A DNA stretch of 64,000 nt from Ailurus styani (taxonomy: Eukaryota > Chordata > Mammalia > Carnivora > Ailuridae), in assembly GCA_002007465.1 (NCBI GenBank), contig LNAC01000036.1, forward strand, positions 4,017,016-4,081,015. Direction: 5' to 3'. Each line of letters opens with the position of its first letter. The first letter of the stretch is position 1. Under the pieces are notes generated by a model. The model did no database searches, had not been told where the DNA came from, and was given only the letters and a program-made list of their open reading frames with translations. Positions 35,901 to 46,412 of the stretch are shown here, one piece after another. Both the position numbers and the translations under genes were made by a program.

Positions 35901-38900
35901 GTTGTGAATGGGAGCTGGAGCAGGTGCAGAGACCACAGGTATCTCTTGTGCACTTGGTGGGGGGACAAAAGCCCCTGATGCAGCAGTGGCCGCTAAACTA
36001 AAATAAAAGCAACAGAGGCAGATACTGTTGAGAGCAAAGCACTGTGAAGACTGTCCTTCTCATAGCCTTATTTACAAAGTGTCTTTTACTGTTAAGAATT
36101 ATAAGTGGGTATGTGAAAAACTTGACTTTTCTTCAACTTACTGAAGAATTTTTTTACTAACAGTTGAATCTATAAATGTCTCTTCTGCTCCTGAGAGAGC
36201 CACATGGTAAATTCTATCTGGAGTTAAAAGTATAAAACTATAAAAGTGCGGTACAGTAGCAAATTAAACTTTTCATGAAACTAAAGATACATTGTATTGA
36301 AAGGAAAGTAACTAATTCTAAATGAAATCACCAAACTACGTACAGACACGAGCCCCCTGGATTAATACACAAATTAGGTAGCAGTTAGCATTTCTACTGC
36401 CCTCCACCCACCAGACCAGACAGAGCAGGGCTCTGCAGAAACCGAGATACCTTCCTCCCTCCACCCCCTCCCCACTCCCCGGCAGCCCCCGCATGACAGG
36501 AAAGGACTCACTACTGCATGTAGTACTGCCGTGCATAGATCTGCTGGAACCAGGAGAGCTGCAGCCAACCGTAGGTTGTGTAGCCCGAGAAACCAGGCCC
36601 CAGGCCTTGGAATGCTGGCTGGGCAGCTTCAGGCCTATGAAAGATTTTTTAAAAATACTTTTACTTGATTTAGTATGAATAAATGAAAGGTCTAAATTAC
36701 AATTAGGACTTNTTCCTCCCTCCACCCCCTCCCCACCCCCCGGCAGCCCCCGCATGACAGGAAAGGACTCACTACTGCATGTAGTACTGCCGTGCATAGA
36801 TCTGCTGGAACCAGGAGAGCTGCAGCCAACCGTAGGTTGTGTAGCCCGAGAAACCAGGCCCCAGGCCTTGGAATGCTGGCTGGGCAGCTTCAGGCCTATG
36901 AAAGATTTTTTAAAAATACTTTTACTTGATTTAGTATGAATAAATGAAAGGTCTAAATTACAATTAGGACTTCAAAGAGAGAGAGGGTTTATGACAGCTA
37001 CGTGCAGATTACTGTGTGATGCACCTGTTTAATACAAGCACAGGAAGTGCTGACAGAACCCTACTATCATGGCCCAGATCCCACAGGGACACAAGGGACA
37101 CTGTGTCATTACTAGGATGTAGAAACCAGCTGGACCCTTTCAGGCTAGGTGGATCCTCACCCCAGTCTCCATTTGCTGAGCGTCACTGTAGCTCTAAACC
37201 CACTGTTTATCTCTCAAAGAGCAGCTCTAAAAAGCCACATCTCTCTCAAAGCCTTTCCCAAAGAAAACTACCCCCTCTCTCCTGCTACCCATTTCTCCCC
37301 ACCCCGAAATCTGGGCTACATGGGGGGCAGAGTTATGTGTGTATGTGGCATCACTCACACGTGCTTACCAACACCTGGGCCCTGTACGGGCTGCTGGGCT
37401 GTTAGCTCACCAGATCCCCAACAACCTTGTGGGGAGGGAGCTTTCCTCACCATCTCGCAGGAGAGCCCGAATACAGCTCAGGGAAGATAAGGGATTTGCA
37501 CAAAGTCACTGAGCTAGTTAAACAGCGGGGCTAGATTTGAGACCTGTTTGACACCAAACTCCTGTTTCTTAAGCAGCCTAAGGCGGAGAATATGGGTATC
37601 ATCTTTGGATTTGTGTCCCTTACACAGTGAACTCCTTTGGCAGCAGTTCACAAAACTGAAACTAAAAGAATTGTGGAAAAATCAGGAACTGGTTATGTGA
37701 TCATCTCTGCTGGTTACCTCCCATCTTTAAAGTTATATGTATTGGCTACTCAATAAATATGTGTTGAATAAAATCAACATTCTATTGTTGTTGTTGTTTT
37801 TAAGGTTTTATTTGTCAGAGAGCGAGTGAGAGAGACAGCACAAGCAGGGAGAACAGCAGGCAGAAGGAGAAGCAGGTCCCCCACTGAGCAGGAACCCCAA
37901 TGTGGGACTCCATCCCAGGACCCTGGGATTATGACCTGAGCCGAAGGCAGATGTTTAATCCACTGAGCCACTCAGGTGTCCTTAAAATCGACAAGTTTTA
38001 TCAAGGAAAAATTCATATACATATGGGCCACAAATCTCAAGTTGTATAGCTTGAGTAAAAGAAGCAAATTTAATTGTTTCTATCCAATTATCTCATCTAT
38101 ATGTGAACAGTCTTTTTCCTCTTAAGTCAGCTCCATGCCCAGCATGGAGCCCAATGCCAGGCTTGATCTCATGATCCTGAGATCAAGACCTGAGCTGAGA
38201 TCAAGAGTCAGATGCTCAACCAACTAACCCACTCGGGTGCCCCTACGCTGACAGTCTTTTAACCTAATTCCCTACCAGAGTGTTTCTAAAATGGTATTCC
38301 AATTCAAGTAGGTCTTGGTATAATATTGTTTTTGATCATTTAAAAATATTATAGTTCAAGGAAATGAGAGGATAACAAAGTGGTTTGTAATTGTAGATAT
38401 GCAAGATAACTTTAAGCTTTTACTCAAGTATGTAGGGGTGAACGGACATGATGTCTGGGAATTACTTTTGAACACTTCAGCAAGCAAAAAGTGAAGGAGG
38501 AATTACATAAAACAAGCATGACAAAACTGTGATCATTATTACTGGGCTCAGGTGATGGCTACGTGAAGACTCATTATACAGTTCCCTCTGCTTTTGTATT
38601 TGAAATATCTGTTACAGGGGAAAAACAACAACTCATCATTCCTCAAATACCTGACTAGTCAAAATGAAATATTAAAAACTACTAGGAAAAGGAGACCAGG
38701 GAAATTGAAGGGCTACAGAATTTCAGCTTGTAGTTAATTATTTTTTTTCATAAGCACTTTCTATAAGAGGTTCCAAGAGCTGTGAAATCCAAACCTCAGA
38801 GCATTTAGTCACTCCTGGTGTTTGCTCTAAAGAAAAGACCTTTTGGGGATGCCTGGGTGGCACAGTTGGTTAAGCAAATGCTTTGGACTCAGGTCATGAT

Positions 38901-41900
38901 CCCAGGGTCCTGAGATGGAGCCCCACGTTGAGCTCCTTGCTGAGCGGGGAGCCTGCTTCTCTCTCTGCCTGCCGCTCCCCCTGCTTGTACTCTCTCTGAC
39001 AAATAAATAAAATCTTAAATAAAAAGAAAAAATGTCTAATGAAAAGACCTTTTTTCCCAGCACTGCCAACTCAGTCCCTGGCAGAGCATTTCTTAAACAA
39101 TCTTTTCACCTTTTGTTACTCATTGTTATGACAGACAAAGCACAAAGCCACTCAGCAAAGCAGCTGTGAGATGCTTACACCAGCTGTTTTCTCTGAAGCA
39201 GCACTAAGTCCCTATCATGAGGTCAGCACAATGCAGAGCACACCCATGTGGGAGGGGAAAGACCTACATTTTCAACATGTGCATCCCCAAATGTTTATAT
39301 GTTCTTAAAAGGCTGTGCATTAAGAAAAGTTAAATACATAAGAGGTCTTTAAAGTGAAGCCCTTAAAAAGCAAATTTTGTACATTTTAAAGTTCTGTGAC
39401 TATATACCATAAATATACTTTATTCTTAAAACTGATGCAAATGATGCATGTCCATGTTGTACGACCCTGGTTCTCTCCTGTAACACTCACCTTGACATAT
39501 TCTCCCATCCAGAGGGAGAAAGGTTCCGAAGAACTTCCCTTTGCCTTAAGCTATCACCTGAGGAATCCCCAGGATACTGTCCCTGATGGAGAGCAGCAGG
39601 CTGCTCTGTGGATTCAGCAACCTAAATAAGTATAAGATCAATATTAGAACAAAGGATCTGATGCAACTCTCTGAAACCAAACTAAAAAGATTCTTTTGCT
39701 GTGAATGGTTTCTGTCCCTCAACCCACCTCTGAACTTAACAAAATTAAACAGATGCAGTTACGTAAAAAATATTCTGAAATTTGTTCAGCCCAATACATA
39801 TATATTTTAATTTTCTTTCTAGAGTATTTTTTCCTAGAGTAATTATGCTGTAATTTCATTAAAATCTTCCAATGAAGTTATCATTGGTGAGAAAGCATCC
39901 TGATTATGTTCTACTAATCTTATGGTGCTAAATTTACTAAATCAAGAAACTAAATCTGACAAACAAGATTTATAAATACAACCTGGCCAGTAACCTAAAG
40001 GAAAGAAATTTCCTCTACTATGTTTAGATGTTTCAGAGAATAGGGTCATAATCCTAATTTAGAATGTGTCACTACATAAGAATATTATTATTGTATATTC
40101 AAATCAACACTGTGAAATGAAAAATAAATGATTTTGGCTATCAAACATAAGTAAGTCCTTAGAGATCACTTGATAGAGACTGTGGTCTTTTCCTATCCAA
40201 TTAAATAAATCACAATGAAAATTTCCAAAGGAAATATATTCACTTTTTTACTGTTCATAAAAATCAGTGATTCCTTAGAAGCAGCTTATTATAAATAGGA
40301 AAAAACCTATTTTAGAGTGCCTTGATGGTTTAGTGATCTGGATACATAGCTATTGAAGAAAGTCAAATCATGTACCAGAAGATAGTGTAGTGTAGAACTC
40401 TACTTTCCCACTGTAACACTAATGGCATAGTCTACTACTGTAATAGCAGACATGCACTTATACTGGTTAAGTTTCTAATCCTGATTCTTACTGGGGAAGA
40501 AACATACTATTACTTGATAAATAGGCAATAAAATTCTCAATTTTTTTCCAACTCTCTTTATCTCTACCATGAGGGTGTAAATGACAGACCGTTATAATCT
40601 TGAAAAAGCAGACATACCTTTGCGCTGGTTTCTGACATTTTTGTAGGACCCTTCACATTGCACACCAAATGCAGAACATGCCGTTTTTCCTGCTAAAAGT
40701 AATAAGGAGGTACTTTAGGACCTGGTAAGTGCTTAAAAAACGTTCAAAAGTTGATGTATAAATGATGTACCTTTGGAAGCAAGTCCTTGAGACACTGGTG
40801 ATCCAACAACAGCTTCCCAGAATAAATTAACCTCTGGTCCTCTGGACACTAGTCATGGAAAGAAAGAGTAGCACAGGTCAGCATTTAGCTCTCCCAAGTT
40901 CCCAAACACAGAAGAAACTTTTATACAAATAACTCGAATATGGGTGGTTTTTTCCTGGAATCACAGGAAAGCATTTTTTCAAAAGTCTCGAAGACAAAAC
41001 TCTTCTTTAGAAAGTGCTGAACTTCGAATTTCTAACATGCAAATAAATTTAGGACAACAAATTATCTCCAGTCCACAAAACCTATGGTGACCTATTTGAC
41101 TTCTAAATTCCCAAGGAAATTCCTTTCTGCCACTAAAAACACAAATTGTAGAGAAAACTCAAAAGTACTCCCAAGCAAGGTCAGCCTTCACCAAAATCAC
41201 CTAGTATTGTCCTGAGATAACATAAAGCAATTCTAACCTAAGTTCTCAAAGAGACTTTTCCCAGTATAGAAATGCAGGTATAGAGGAGATGGTGTGTAAC
41301 ATTTCATACAACCCTGTGAGATTTAGCATCCCTGTTTGAAGGGAGGAAAAGTCTGAAACTGACTTGTCTAAGGCCACCTACTGCTGAAGAGTCAAGATTC
41401 TAACCCCTCTTCTCCTTCCCAGTGATTTCAAAACCACAGGGACTCTCCACACTTTTCATACAAATCTCACTTTTAAAATCTATTTTTAATTCCTTTAAAA
41501 ACCAATAGCCTCTGAAGATATATACCAAAGCCAGTACACTAGAGATCACCAACCAATCCCAGAACAACCAACTATGCAAAATTTGGAATGAAGTGGCGCC
41601 TGGGTGGCTCAGCTGGTTAAGCGGCTGCCTTTGGCTCAGGTCATGATTCCAGGGTCCTGAGATCAAACCCCGCATCGGGCTACCCACTCAGCAGAGAGCC
41701 TGCTTCTCTCTCTCCCTCTGCCTGCTGCTCTGCTTACTTGTGCTATCTCCTTGTCAAATAAATAAATAAAATCTTAAAATAAAAATTTGGAATGAAGCTG
41801 CTCCTGCCAAGTAGTTGGAGATTATAAAGCAAACGTTTAAAACAATCAAAACAATAACTGCATCTACTTATTTGCATAAATCAGGATTTTTCAACACTAT

Positions 41901-43805
41901 GCACCTCAAACTACAAAACCAAATTGGATACTATGTACACCATTGTTCTGACTGACTTTACAGGTAATGCTATACACATAATTTTGTAAAATGCTACCGT
42001 AGAGGTGGAGTCCTGCTTTACATTAAAGAGTTCCACACTAGCAAAGGTTTGAAAACCACAGCTACCTGTGGTTTTCCTTTTAAAGGCCTGAATTGATACT
42101 GTATGTCTTTACCCAGAAGGCTGATTTGAAAAAAAAAATTAAATATGTTAAACAACTATTATAAAAGTAAGACTTCTCAGCTTAGAAACCAAACGGTGAG
42201 TGCTCTCCAGCCCTAATTTTTAAGCGCAAATTTAGAAGCACCTAATTTTTAAGCACAAAAAAAGAGGCCTTTTACTTGGGTCTTCAGACTGTGATGTCTG
42301 TCACCCAAGGAAGCCCTTAAGGGAAGTTATCCTCCAAAACACTGCCTTTTACTAAATGATGCAACTAGCAACTACGCCTGCGAACCTAATAGCCACCCAC
42401 TCTCACAGCAACAGGGCCACCTAGTTTCTTGGAAGCAGCCGCAGTGAAACTACAAATATCCCAAGTGGTATGCTAAAGGAATGAAGGCTTATTAGGTAAA
42501 TAAGCAAAATTCAAAAGAGTAACTCAGAAGGAAAACTCACTTCTACTCAACTCTACTTCCGTATTGAACAAAGAAGGAACCAAAAGAACCCAACCCCTAA
42601 TCTACCACACACAGCAACTTTTCAGATAAGAAGGAACAATTTCACAATCTTTTTTGGATCCGATGTCTCCTCCTGTCTGATGGAGAATTACATTTGTGGC
42701 AGTAAAGCACACTGCTGACACTTACATAATATCGGGGCAGAAAGTAAATACAGGAAGGATGCAGCCGCCTCCATCACGTGGTGGGGACGGAGGGCGGTGC
42801 TAAGGGTGATGTTGACAGATGTGTCCACCAAAACAAAGCGAGGAAGTCTGTAATTGAGGGGCCAAAGTCTTAAAACCCAGACTCAGCGAGGCTCTTTCCG
42901 CCTGCTTCCCCCTCTAAATCACTCTAAGCAGAAAGGGCGAGGGCTGCGGAGTCCGGCGCGGCAGGGAGGGGCCCGCGGCGGAAGGGGGACAGGGAGGGGA
43001 CAGGGAGGGGACGAGCCACGTCTCGCTCCTGGGTGTGGGACCTTAAGTACACACTCCCTGGGCGCTCACCCTGTTTCCCTAGCCTCTGGCCCGGGGCTGG
43101 CCCCTGCCTCCTCCGCTCCACACTGAGACGCAGCATTCAGAAAATCCACTTCGCAGCGTGTCCGTGTCTTCGCTTCCATCCAGGGGATGGAATCCTACTG
43201 CGGACCGCCTAGCCGCCCTGTCCTTTCCCGGCAACCGAGGCTGGAAGGGGGCAGTGATTCACCCAAGGTCAAACTGCTGTCTCGGCGGCTTGGCTGAGGC
43301 CGGAAGCCAGACCCAGGGGACGGGGCAGTGGCCTGGGAGGTGGGCTGGAGGGTGACGGTCTTCGGGCTGGGACCGAGGGAGGCGAGGTGACAGGGGAAGG
43401 CGGCCCGTCTGGAAGGCGGGGCGATGGCGGCCTGGGACGTGGAGGTGACGGTCACTGGGCCGGGCGGCACGGCGCCTACCGCGGCAGGGCAAGATCCCCG
43501 CCGTGGGGAAGTGGCCTGCTGGGGACCAGCCGTCGGGGGAGGGACGGCGAAGGGAGAAGCTGGAAGGGAAGGGAGGGCGGCCGCGAGGCGGGCCGACGGG
43601 CTGACAGCCGGGGCGGGACGCGCTGGCAGCGGGAGGCGGGGGCCCCTCTCACCGGGCGCTCGGGGTAGACGCGGCTCAGGTGGGCCTTGAGGCGACCCAC
43701 GCTCCAGCTGCGGTCGCCGCTCAGCTCCAAGTCGCGGTGGCGCTGGTTGGGGCTCTTCACCAGGAGCGTGACGGGCTCAGGCTCGGGTTCGGGCTCAACC
43801 TCCAT
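32800..43805 (-). CDS. HERPUD1: HERPUD1, ER-stress-induced ubiquitin-like ERAD protein (whole gene, 8 coding exons)
   Basis: Herp is an ER-membrane protein with both ends in the cytosol. It joins the HRD1 ubiquitin-ligase complex, supports ER-associated degradation and is strongly induced by the unfolded-protein response. Eight exons with GT-AG introns join in frame to 393 codons, against 391 in human as I recall. The ubiquitin-like domain spans about residues 12-75 (VTLLVKSPNQ, LIYSGKLL). A Gln/Pro/Asn-rich linker follows, then a hydrophobic hairpin at about 270-310 (TFSVFLSILYFYSSLSRFLM) and an acidic tail ending LLPEGPPAIAN. The start is the first ATG after a TATA box, has G at -3 and +4, and matches the family N-terminus apart from an extended Pro-Glu run (MEVEPEPEPEP). 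Exon 5 occurs twice in the assembly and is counted once here. The first residue of exon 2 is Cys where human has Arg. The identification is near certain. Confidence 0.98.
33640..33863 (+). mobile_element. CAN SINE in HERPUD1 intron 7
   Basis: It has the head 'gggtgcctgggtggctcaat' and a pure poly-A tail of over 20 bases. It is antisense to HERPUD1. Confidence 0.93.
34010..34115 (-). CDS. HERPUD1: HERPUD1 exon 7 (residues 304-339)
   Basis: This 106-nt exon encodes HHVGWFPFRQRPVQNFPNDG followed by PPHEAVNQDPNNNLQ, the start of the cytosolic C-terminal tail. The acceptor is tgaag|GCATCA and the donor CAG|GTAAGG. Confidence 0.95.
34786..34985 (+). mobile_element. MER5A DNA-transposon remnant in HERPUD1 intron 6
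   Basis: 'ggctgtcctgtgttctgtag', 'ctagatgccagtagg' and 'cttgagaaccact' match the MER5A (hAT-Charlie) consensus as I know it. Confidence 0.85.
35331..35515 (+). mobile_element. CAN SINE in HERPUD1 intron 6
   Basis: It has the head 'gggatacctggtggctcagt' and an aataataaaatctt tail, about 130 bp before the exon 6 donor on the opposite strand. Confidence 0.9.
35647..35997 (-). CDS. HERPUD1: HERPUD1 exon 6 (residues 187-304)
   Basis: This 351-nt exon starts with the last base of the Tyr codon and ends with two bases of a Leu codon (CT|GTAAGC). It encodes the Pro/Gln/Asn-rich linker (AQEIPVVSAPAPAPIHNQFP), the acidic EEDDEINRDW stretch and the membrane hairpin (TYSAATFSVFLSILYFYSS). The acceptor is ttttag|TTTAGC. 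Confidence 0.97.
36512..36634 (-). CDS. HERPUD1: HERPUD1 exon 5, second tandem copy (probable assembly duplicate)
   Basis: It is base-for-base the same exon as at 36773-36895, offset by 261, with the same intact acceptor and donor. Because exon 5 is 123 nt and symmetric in phase, using both copies would keep the frame and add 41 residues (434 in total). A single N at 36712 separates the two 260-bp blocks, which points to an unmerged contig overlap rather than a real duplication. Confidence 0.8.
36773..36895 (-). CDS. HERPUD1: HERPUD1 exon 5, upstream copy (residues 146-187)
   Basis: This 123-nt exon encodes PEAAQPAFQGLGPGFSGYTT and then YGWLQLSWFQQIYARQYYMQ, flanked by split Arg and Tyr codons. 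The acceptor is tcatag|GCCTG and the donor TA|GTGAGT. An identical second copy follows at 36512-36634, so only one is counted in the protein. Which copy, if either alone, is genuine cannot be told from the sequence. Confidence 0.85.
37797..37981 (-). mobile_element. CAN SINE in HERPUD1 intron 4
   Basis: A copy in the same orientation as the gene, ending 'gagccactcaggtgtcct'. Confidence 0.9.
38131..38243 (-). mobile_element. Partial CAN SINE in HERPUD1 intron 4
   Basis: Only the head half is present, ending 'cccactcgggtgcccc'. Confidence 0.8.
38845..39040 (+). mobile_element. CAN SINE in HERPUD1 intron 4
   Basis: A complete copy with target duplication gaaaagacctttt (38832-38844, 39041-39053). 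Confidence 0.93.
39491..39621 (-). CDS. HERPUD1: HERPUD1 exon 4 (residues 103-146)
   Basis: This 131-nt exon encodes VAESTEQPAALHQGQYPGDS and runs on to LRQREVLRNLSPSGWENMSR, the low-complexity linker after the ubiquitin-like domain. It ends with two bases of the Arg codon. The acceptor is atttag|GTTGCT and the donor AG|GTGAGT. Confidence 0.96.
40618..40692 (-). CDS. HERPUD1: HERPUD1 exon 3 (residues 78-102)
   Basis: This 75-nt, phase-0 exon encodes QEKRHVLHLVCNVK and continues GPTKMSETSAK, closing the ubiquitin-like domain. The acceptor is tttag|CAGGAA and the donor AAG|GTATGT. It is separated from exon 2 by an intron of only 78 bp. Confidence 0.96.
40771..40848 (-). CDS. HERPUD1: HERPUD1 exon 2 (residues 52-77)
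   Basis: This 78-nt, phase-0 exon encodes CPEDQRLIYSGKLLLDHQCL and continues KDLLPK, the second half of the ubiquitin-like domain. The acceptor is ctag|TGTCC and the donor AAG|GTACAT. The only in-frame acceptor puts a Cys (TGT) where human has Arg. The next AG downstream would shift the frame into a stop. Confidence 0.95.
41594..41781 (+). mobile_element. CAN SINE in HERPUD1 intron 1
   Basis: A complete copy with a perfect 16-bp target duplication aaaatttggaatgaag (41578-41593, 41782-41797). Confidence 0.95.
43653..43805 (-). CDS. HERPUD1: HERPUD1 exon 1 coding part (residues 1-51)
   Basis: It encodes MEVEPEPEPEP followed by VTLLVKSPNQRHRDLELSGD, the start of the ubiquitin-like fold, and ends YPERP in phase 0. 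The donor CCG|GTGAGA reads from 43652 downward. The initiator context gccgacATGG is good. The Pro-Glu repeat is two residues longer than in human. Confidence 0.97.
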
Positions 43806-43901
43806 GTCGGCTGCGCTGTGGGTTCCGCGGCGCCGCAGCCACCCCCGCAGGATCCGCCACGACGGTTCGCGTCTCTGAGGCGCGCGCCCCCGCCTCAGGC
43901 T

Positions 43902-43910
43902 CCTTTTATA
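43902..43910 (-). promoter_or_regulatory. HERPUD1: HERPUD1 TATA box (TATAAAAGG)
   Basis: TATAAAAGG on the minus strand lies about 97 bp upstream of the ATG. It predicts a transcription start near 43880 and a 5'UTR of about 75 nt. Confidence 0.85.
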
Positions 43911-43946
43911 GGCACCTCGCGCCAGGGCGCTGCGGCGAAAACACTC

Positions 43947-43965
43947 TGTGGCTGCCGCCCATTGG
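43947..43965 (-). promoter_or_regulatory. HERPUD1: ERSE-I in HERPUD1 promoter
   Basis: CCAAT-GGGCGGCAG-CCACA fits the ER stress response element CCAAT-N9-CCACG, with a final A in place of G. NF-Y binds the CCAAT half, and ATF6 or XBP1 the other half. It lies about 37 bp upstream of the TATA box. Confidence 0.9.
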
Positions 43966-43989
43966 CTGAGGCGGAGGTCACGGCCCTAA

Positions 43990-44000
43990 CGTGGCCCAAT
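43990..44000 (-). promoter_or_regulatory. HERPUD1: ERSE-II in HERPUD1 promoter (ATTGGGCCACG)
   Basis: This is a perfect ATTGG-N-CCACG, the element first defined in the human HERP promoter and bound by NF-Y with ATF6 or XBP1. It sits 24 bp upstream of ERSE-I. Confidence 0.93.
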
Positions 44001-44051
44001 CGGCGCCCGGATCCGTAGGCGGAGGGGCGGGACGAGCGCGTGGTCGCGGGC

Positions 44052-44077
44052 TGATGCAACCTGGCGCCCTTGCGTCA
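44052..44077. promoter_or_regulatory. HERPUD1: Paired C/EBP-ATF (amino-acid response type) sites
   Basis: TGATGCAAC at 44052-44060 on the plus strand and TGACGCAAG on the minus strand (TTGCGTCA at 44070-44077) face each other across 9 bp. Both resemble the ATF4-C/EBP composite element TGATGCAAT. HERPUD1 is known to be driven by the PERK-ATF4 arm as well as by ATF6 and XBP1. Confidence 0.65.
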
Positions 44078-44884
44078 GCCGGAGTCCCGGCTGCGGCCCC
44101 GGAACCCAGGTTCGGCGGCCATGTTTGGGTGCGCTGCGGCCGGTTGAGGCGCTGGGGCCCTGACGGAGCTTGGGTGCGCCCTAGCTCGTGCTGCTCCAGG
44201 CGCCTCGAAGACGGTCAGGCCGGCAGACCCCCGGCTGGGCGGCTTCTGCAAATTGTGCCCTCACAAAGCAGCTCTCTCCGCCCCTGTTGACCCCAGGCGC
44301 CGATGCGCACTTCTCCTTTCCTTTACCGGTGGGCGGTCCGGGACGTTTGGCCCCACAGCCTGCCTTACGGCGGCGGCCTCCCATGCCTGCAGCGACCCCA
44401 GCCCAAAGAACAGCTGCGTGGACCCCGTTCGCGCATGCACCCGGAATGGCCTTGGCGGGGCGAGGCGGAAACCGGGCGGGTTCCTCCTAGGGCCAAGGGT
44501 AGAGGCTTCCCACCCGCTGTTGCCACTTCATCCGTAGCCTCAGACGTGAACGTTGCACTAAGTGTGGGGCATCACCTTCATGACCGGCAAATGGGCCACA
44601 CAGTCCAGCTTAGGCTGGGAGACCCTCGCAAAGGGCCTCGCTTTAATAGGATGCTAACACATGCTTCCTTGTAATTGGGGCTGAGACCAGGAGGGGAAGG
44701 TTCTCAGTTCTCTAAAAGGTGTCTCTGATGTAGACAACCTTATTCCTTCTCTGTAGGGGGGAAAAAAAGTCATGAAAAACGAAACTGACATTGTGCGTAC
44801 CCCATCCTTGGTCCAATCCTGTTGGAACATTTGTTTGTCCAGGTGTCAGGAGCTTGGCAAGGGCAAGGGCAGGAGGCTAATGGG

Positions 44885-45580
44885 AGGAGCCTGGTCTGGT
44901 TAGTGGGTGTAGTACCGCAAACTGGGCGGCTTGAAGGACAGAAATGTACTGTCTCGGTTCTGGAGGCTAGAAGTCTGACCTCAAAGTGTTGGACAGGGTT
45001 TGTTCCTTTTGGGGGCTTTGAGAGAGACCTGTTCAATACCAGCTTCTGGTAGTTGGCCTCAATCTTTGGAGTTCTGGAGTGTGTAGCTGCGTCATCCCAT
45101 TCTGGCCTTCATGATCACATGAAGCTCTCCCTGTGTGCATGCCTTCACATCATTTTCCCTCCATGCATGTCTGTTCCTGTGCGCTAATCCCCCCCAAAAC
45201 CTTTTTTATTTTTATTTATTTACCAGAGAGAGTGCACAAGGGGGGAGGGTGGGGGCAGAAGGAGAGGGAGAGAGAGAATCTCAAGCTGACTCTACCTACC
45301 CAGTGTGGAGCCCAAGCGGTATAGGGGGCTCAATCCCGTGACCTGAGATTATGACCTGAGCCAAAATCAAGAGTGGTGTGCTCCACCGACCGAGCCACCA
45401 GAGAACCCCCACCCCACCCTCGTTATAAGGACACCAAATCATACTAGATTAGGGTCCACCCTACTGACTTCATCTTAGTGTGATCATGTCCAAAGACCAC
45501 ATTTCCAAATATAGTCACGTTCATAGGTACTGGGGGTCGGGACTTAACATCCTTTTACACATTCAATCCATAACAGCCTT
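44885..45580. repeat. Old interspersed repeat split by a CAN SINE
   Basis: The same family as at 24927: 'ctggaggctagaagtctgac' on the left and 'taaggacaccaaatcatac' after the SINE. Confidence 0.65.
45201..45410 (-). mobile_element. CAN SINE
   Basis: A diverged antisense copy ending 'cgagccaccagagaacccc'. Confidence 0.85.
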
Positions 45581-46203
45581 AATGTAACACAGAACTAGGA
45601 TGGTTTCTTTTTCAGGAGTCTTTATGTTAAGAAGGGGGGTGGAGGACTTTAGACATAGATTGTCGCCATGCTCAGCTGTTTGTGATTGGTTTTTGTCTGC
45701 TGAAGAGGGCTCTGTCACTTTTCATGAGGGCTGGTTCCACAGGTGTGGGACCAGTGCAGTCACACGGAACTCCACTCTTGGTTTAATGCTCTGCTGTTAC
45801 CATCTGAAATTCTTATATAAATTTTGAACAAGAAGGTTTGCATTTTCATTGGTCCTCACAAATTATGTAGCTGGTTCTGCTTTCATACGTAAGATGGAAG
45901 AAAATGACTGATTATGATCTGGTAGTCTTGGAACTAGCTAGAAGCTGACCGGTGGGGCCAGGCCATATAAGACAAGCAGAAGCCTTAAAGGAGGCAGCCA
46001 GGTGGGAGATAATGACTTTATTGGGAAATTAAATATGCCCCATGGCATGGTTTCCTTTAGCCTGCAGTGACAGCATCAGGACCCCTTAAGACAACACATC
46101 CACTTCCATCAGTAAGAAAGTAAAGGAGTGTGTTTTTTTCTTTAGAAGAGGCAATCTAATTTCTGTGATTCCCTTTTATCTTCCAATAAGAGAACTCCTT
46201 TTA

Positions 46204-46412
46204 TTTTTTTATTTTTTATTTTTTTTAAAGATTTTATTTATTCATTTGACACAGAGAGAGATCACAAGTAGGCAGAGAGGCAGGCAGAGAGAGAGGAGGA
46301 AGCAGGCTCCCTGCTGAGCAGAGAGCCCGATGTGGGCCTCGATCCCAGGACCCTGGGATCATGACCTGAGCCGAAGGCAGCGGCTTTAACCCACTGAGCC
46401 ACCCAGGCGCCC
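46204..46412 (-). mobile_element. CAN SINE, young subfamily
   Basis: The body carries 'acaagtaggcagagaggcag', with a perfect 16-bp target duplication aagagaactcctttta (46188-46203, 46413-46428). Confidence 0.95.

Larger units (their letters stand above)
36452..36972. repeat. 260-bp tandem duplication around HERPUD1 exon 5, split by one N
   Basis: Bases 36452-36711 repeat at 36713-36972 with one clear mismatch (t versus c in the C-rich tract near 36476 and 36737). The repeat includes intron, exon 5 and intron sequence. The first copy ends and the second begins exactly at the N. Outer flanks are unique. Confidence 0.95.
42930..44520. promoter_or_regulatory. HERPUD1: CpG island over HERPUD1 exon 1 and promoter
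   Basis: This stretch is dense in CpG and very GC-rich, and spans the start of intron 1, exon 1 and about 600 bp upstream. Besides the TATA, ERSE and ATF sites it holds an NRF1-like GCGCATGCAC at 44431-44440. I see no coding exon on the plus strand, so divergent transcription, if any, would be non-coding. Confidence 0.85.

Noticed and set aside
36336..36797. Minus-strand open frame reading through the duplicated block near exon 5
   Set aside because: It is in a different frame from HERPUD1 exon 5 and repeats itself only because the block is duplicated.
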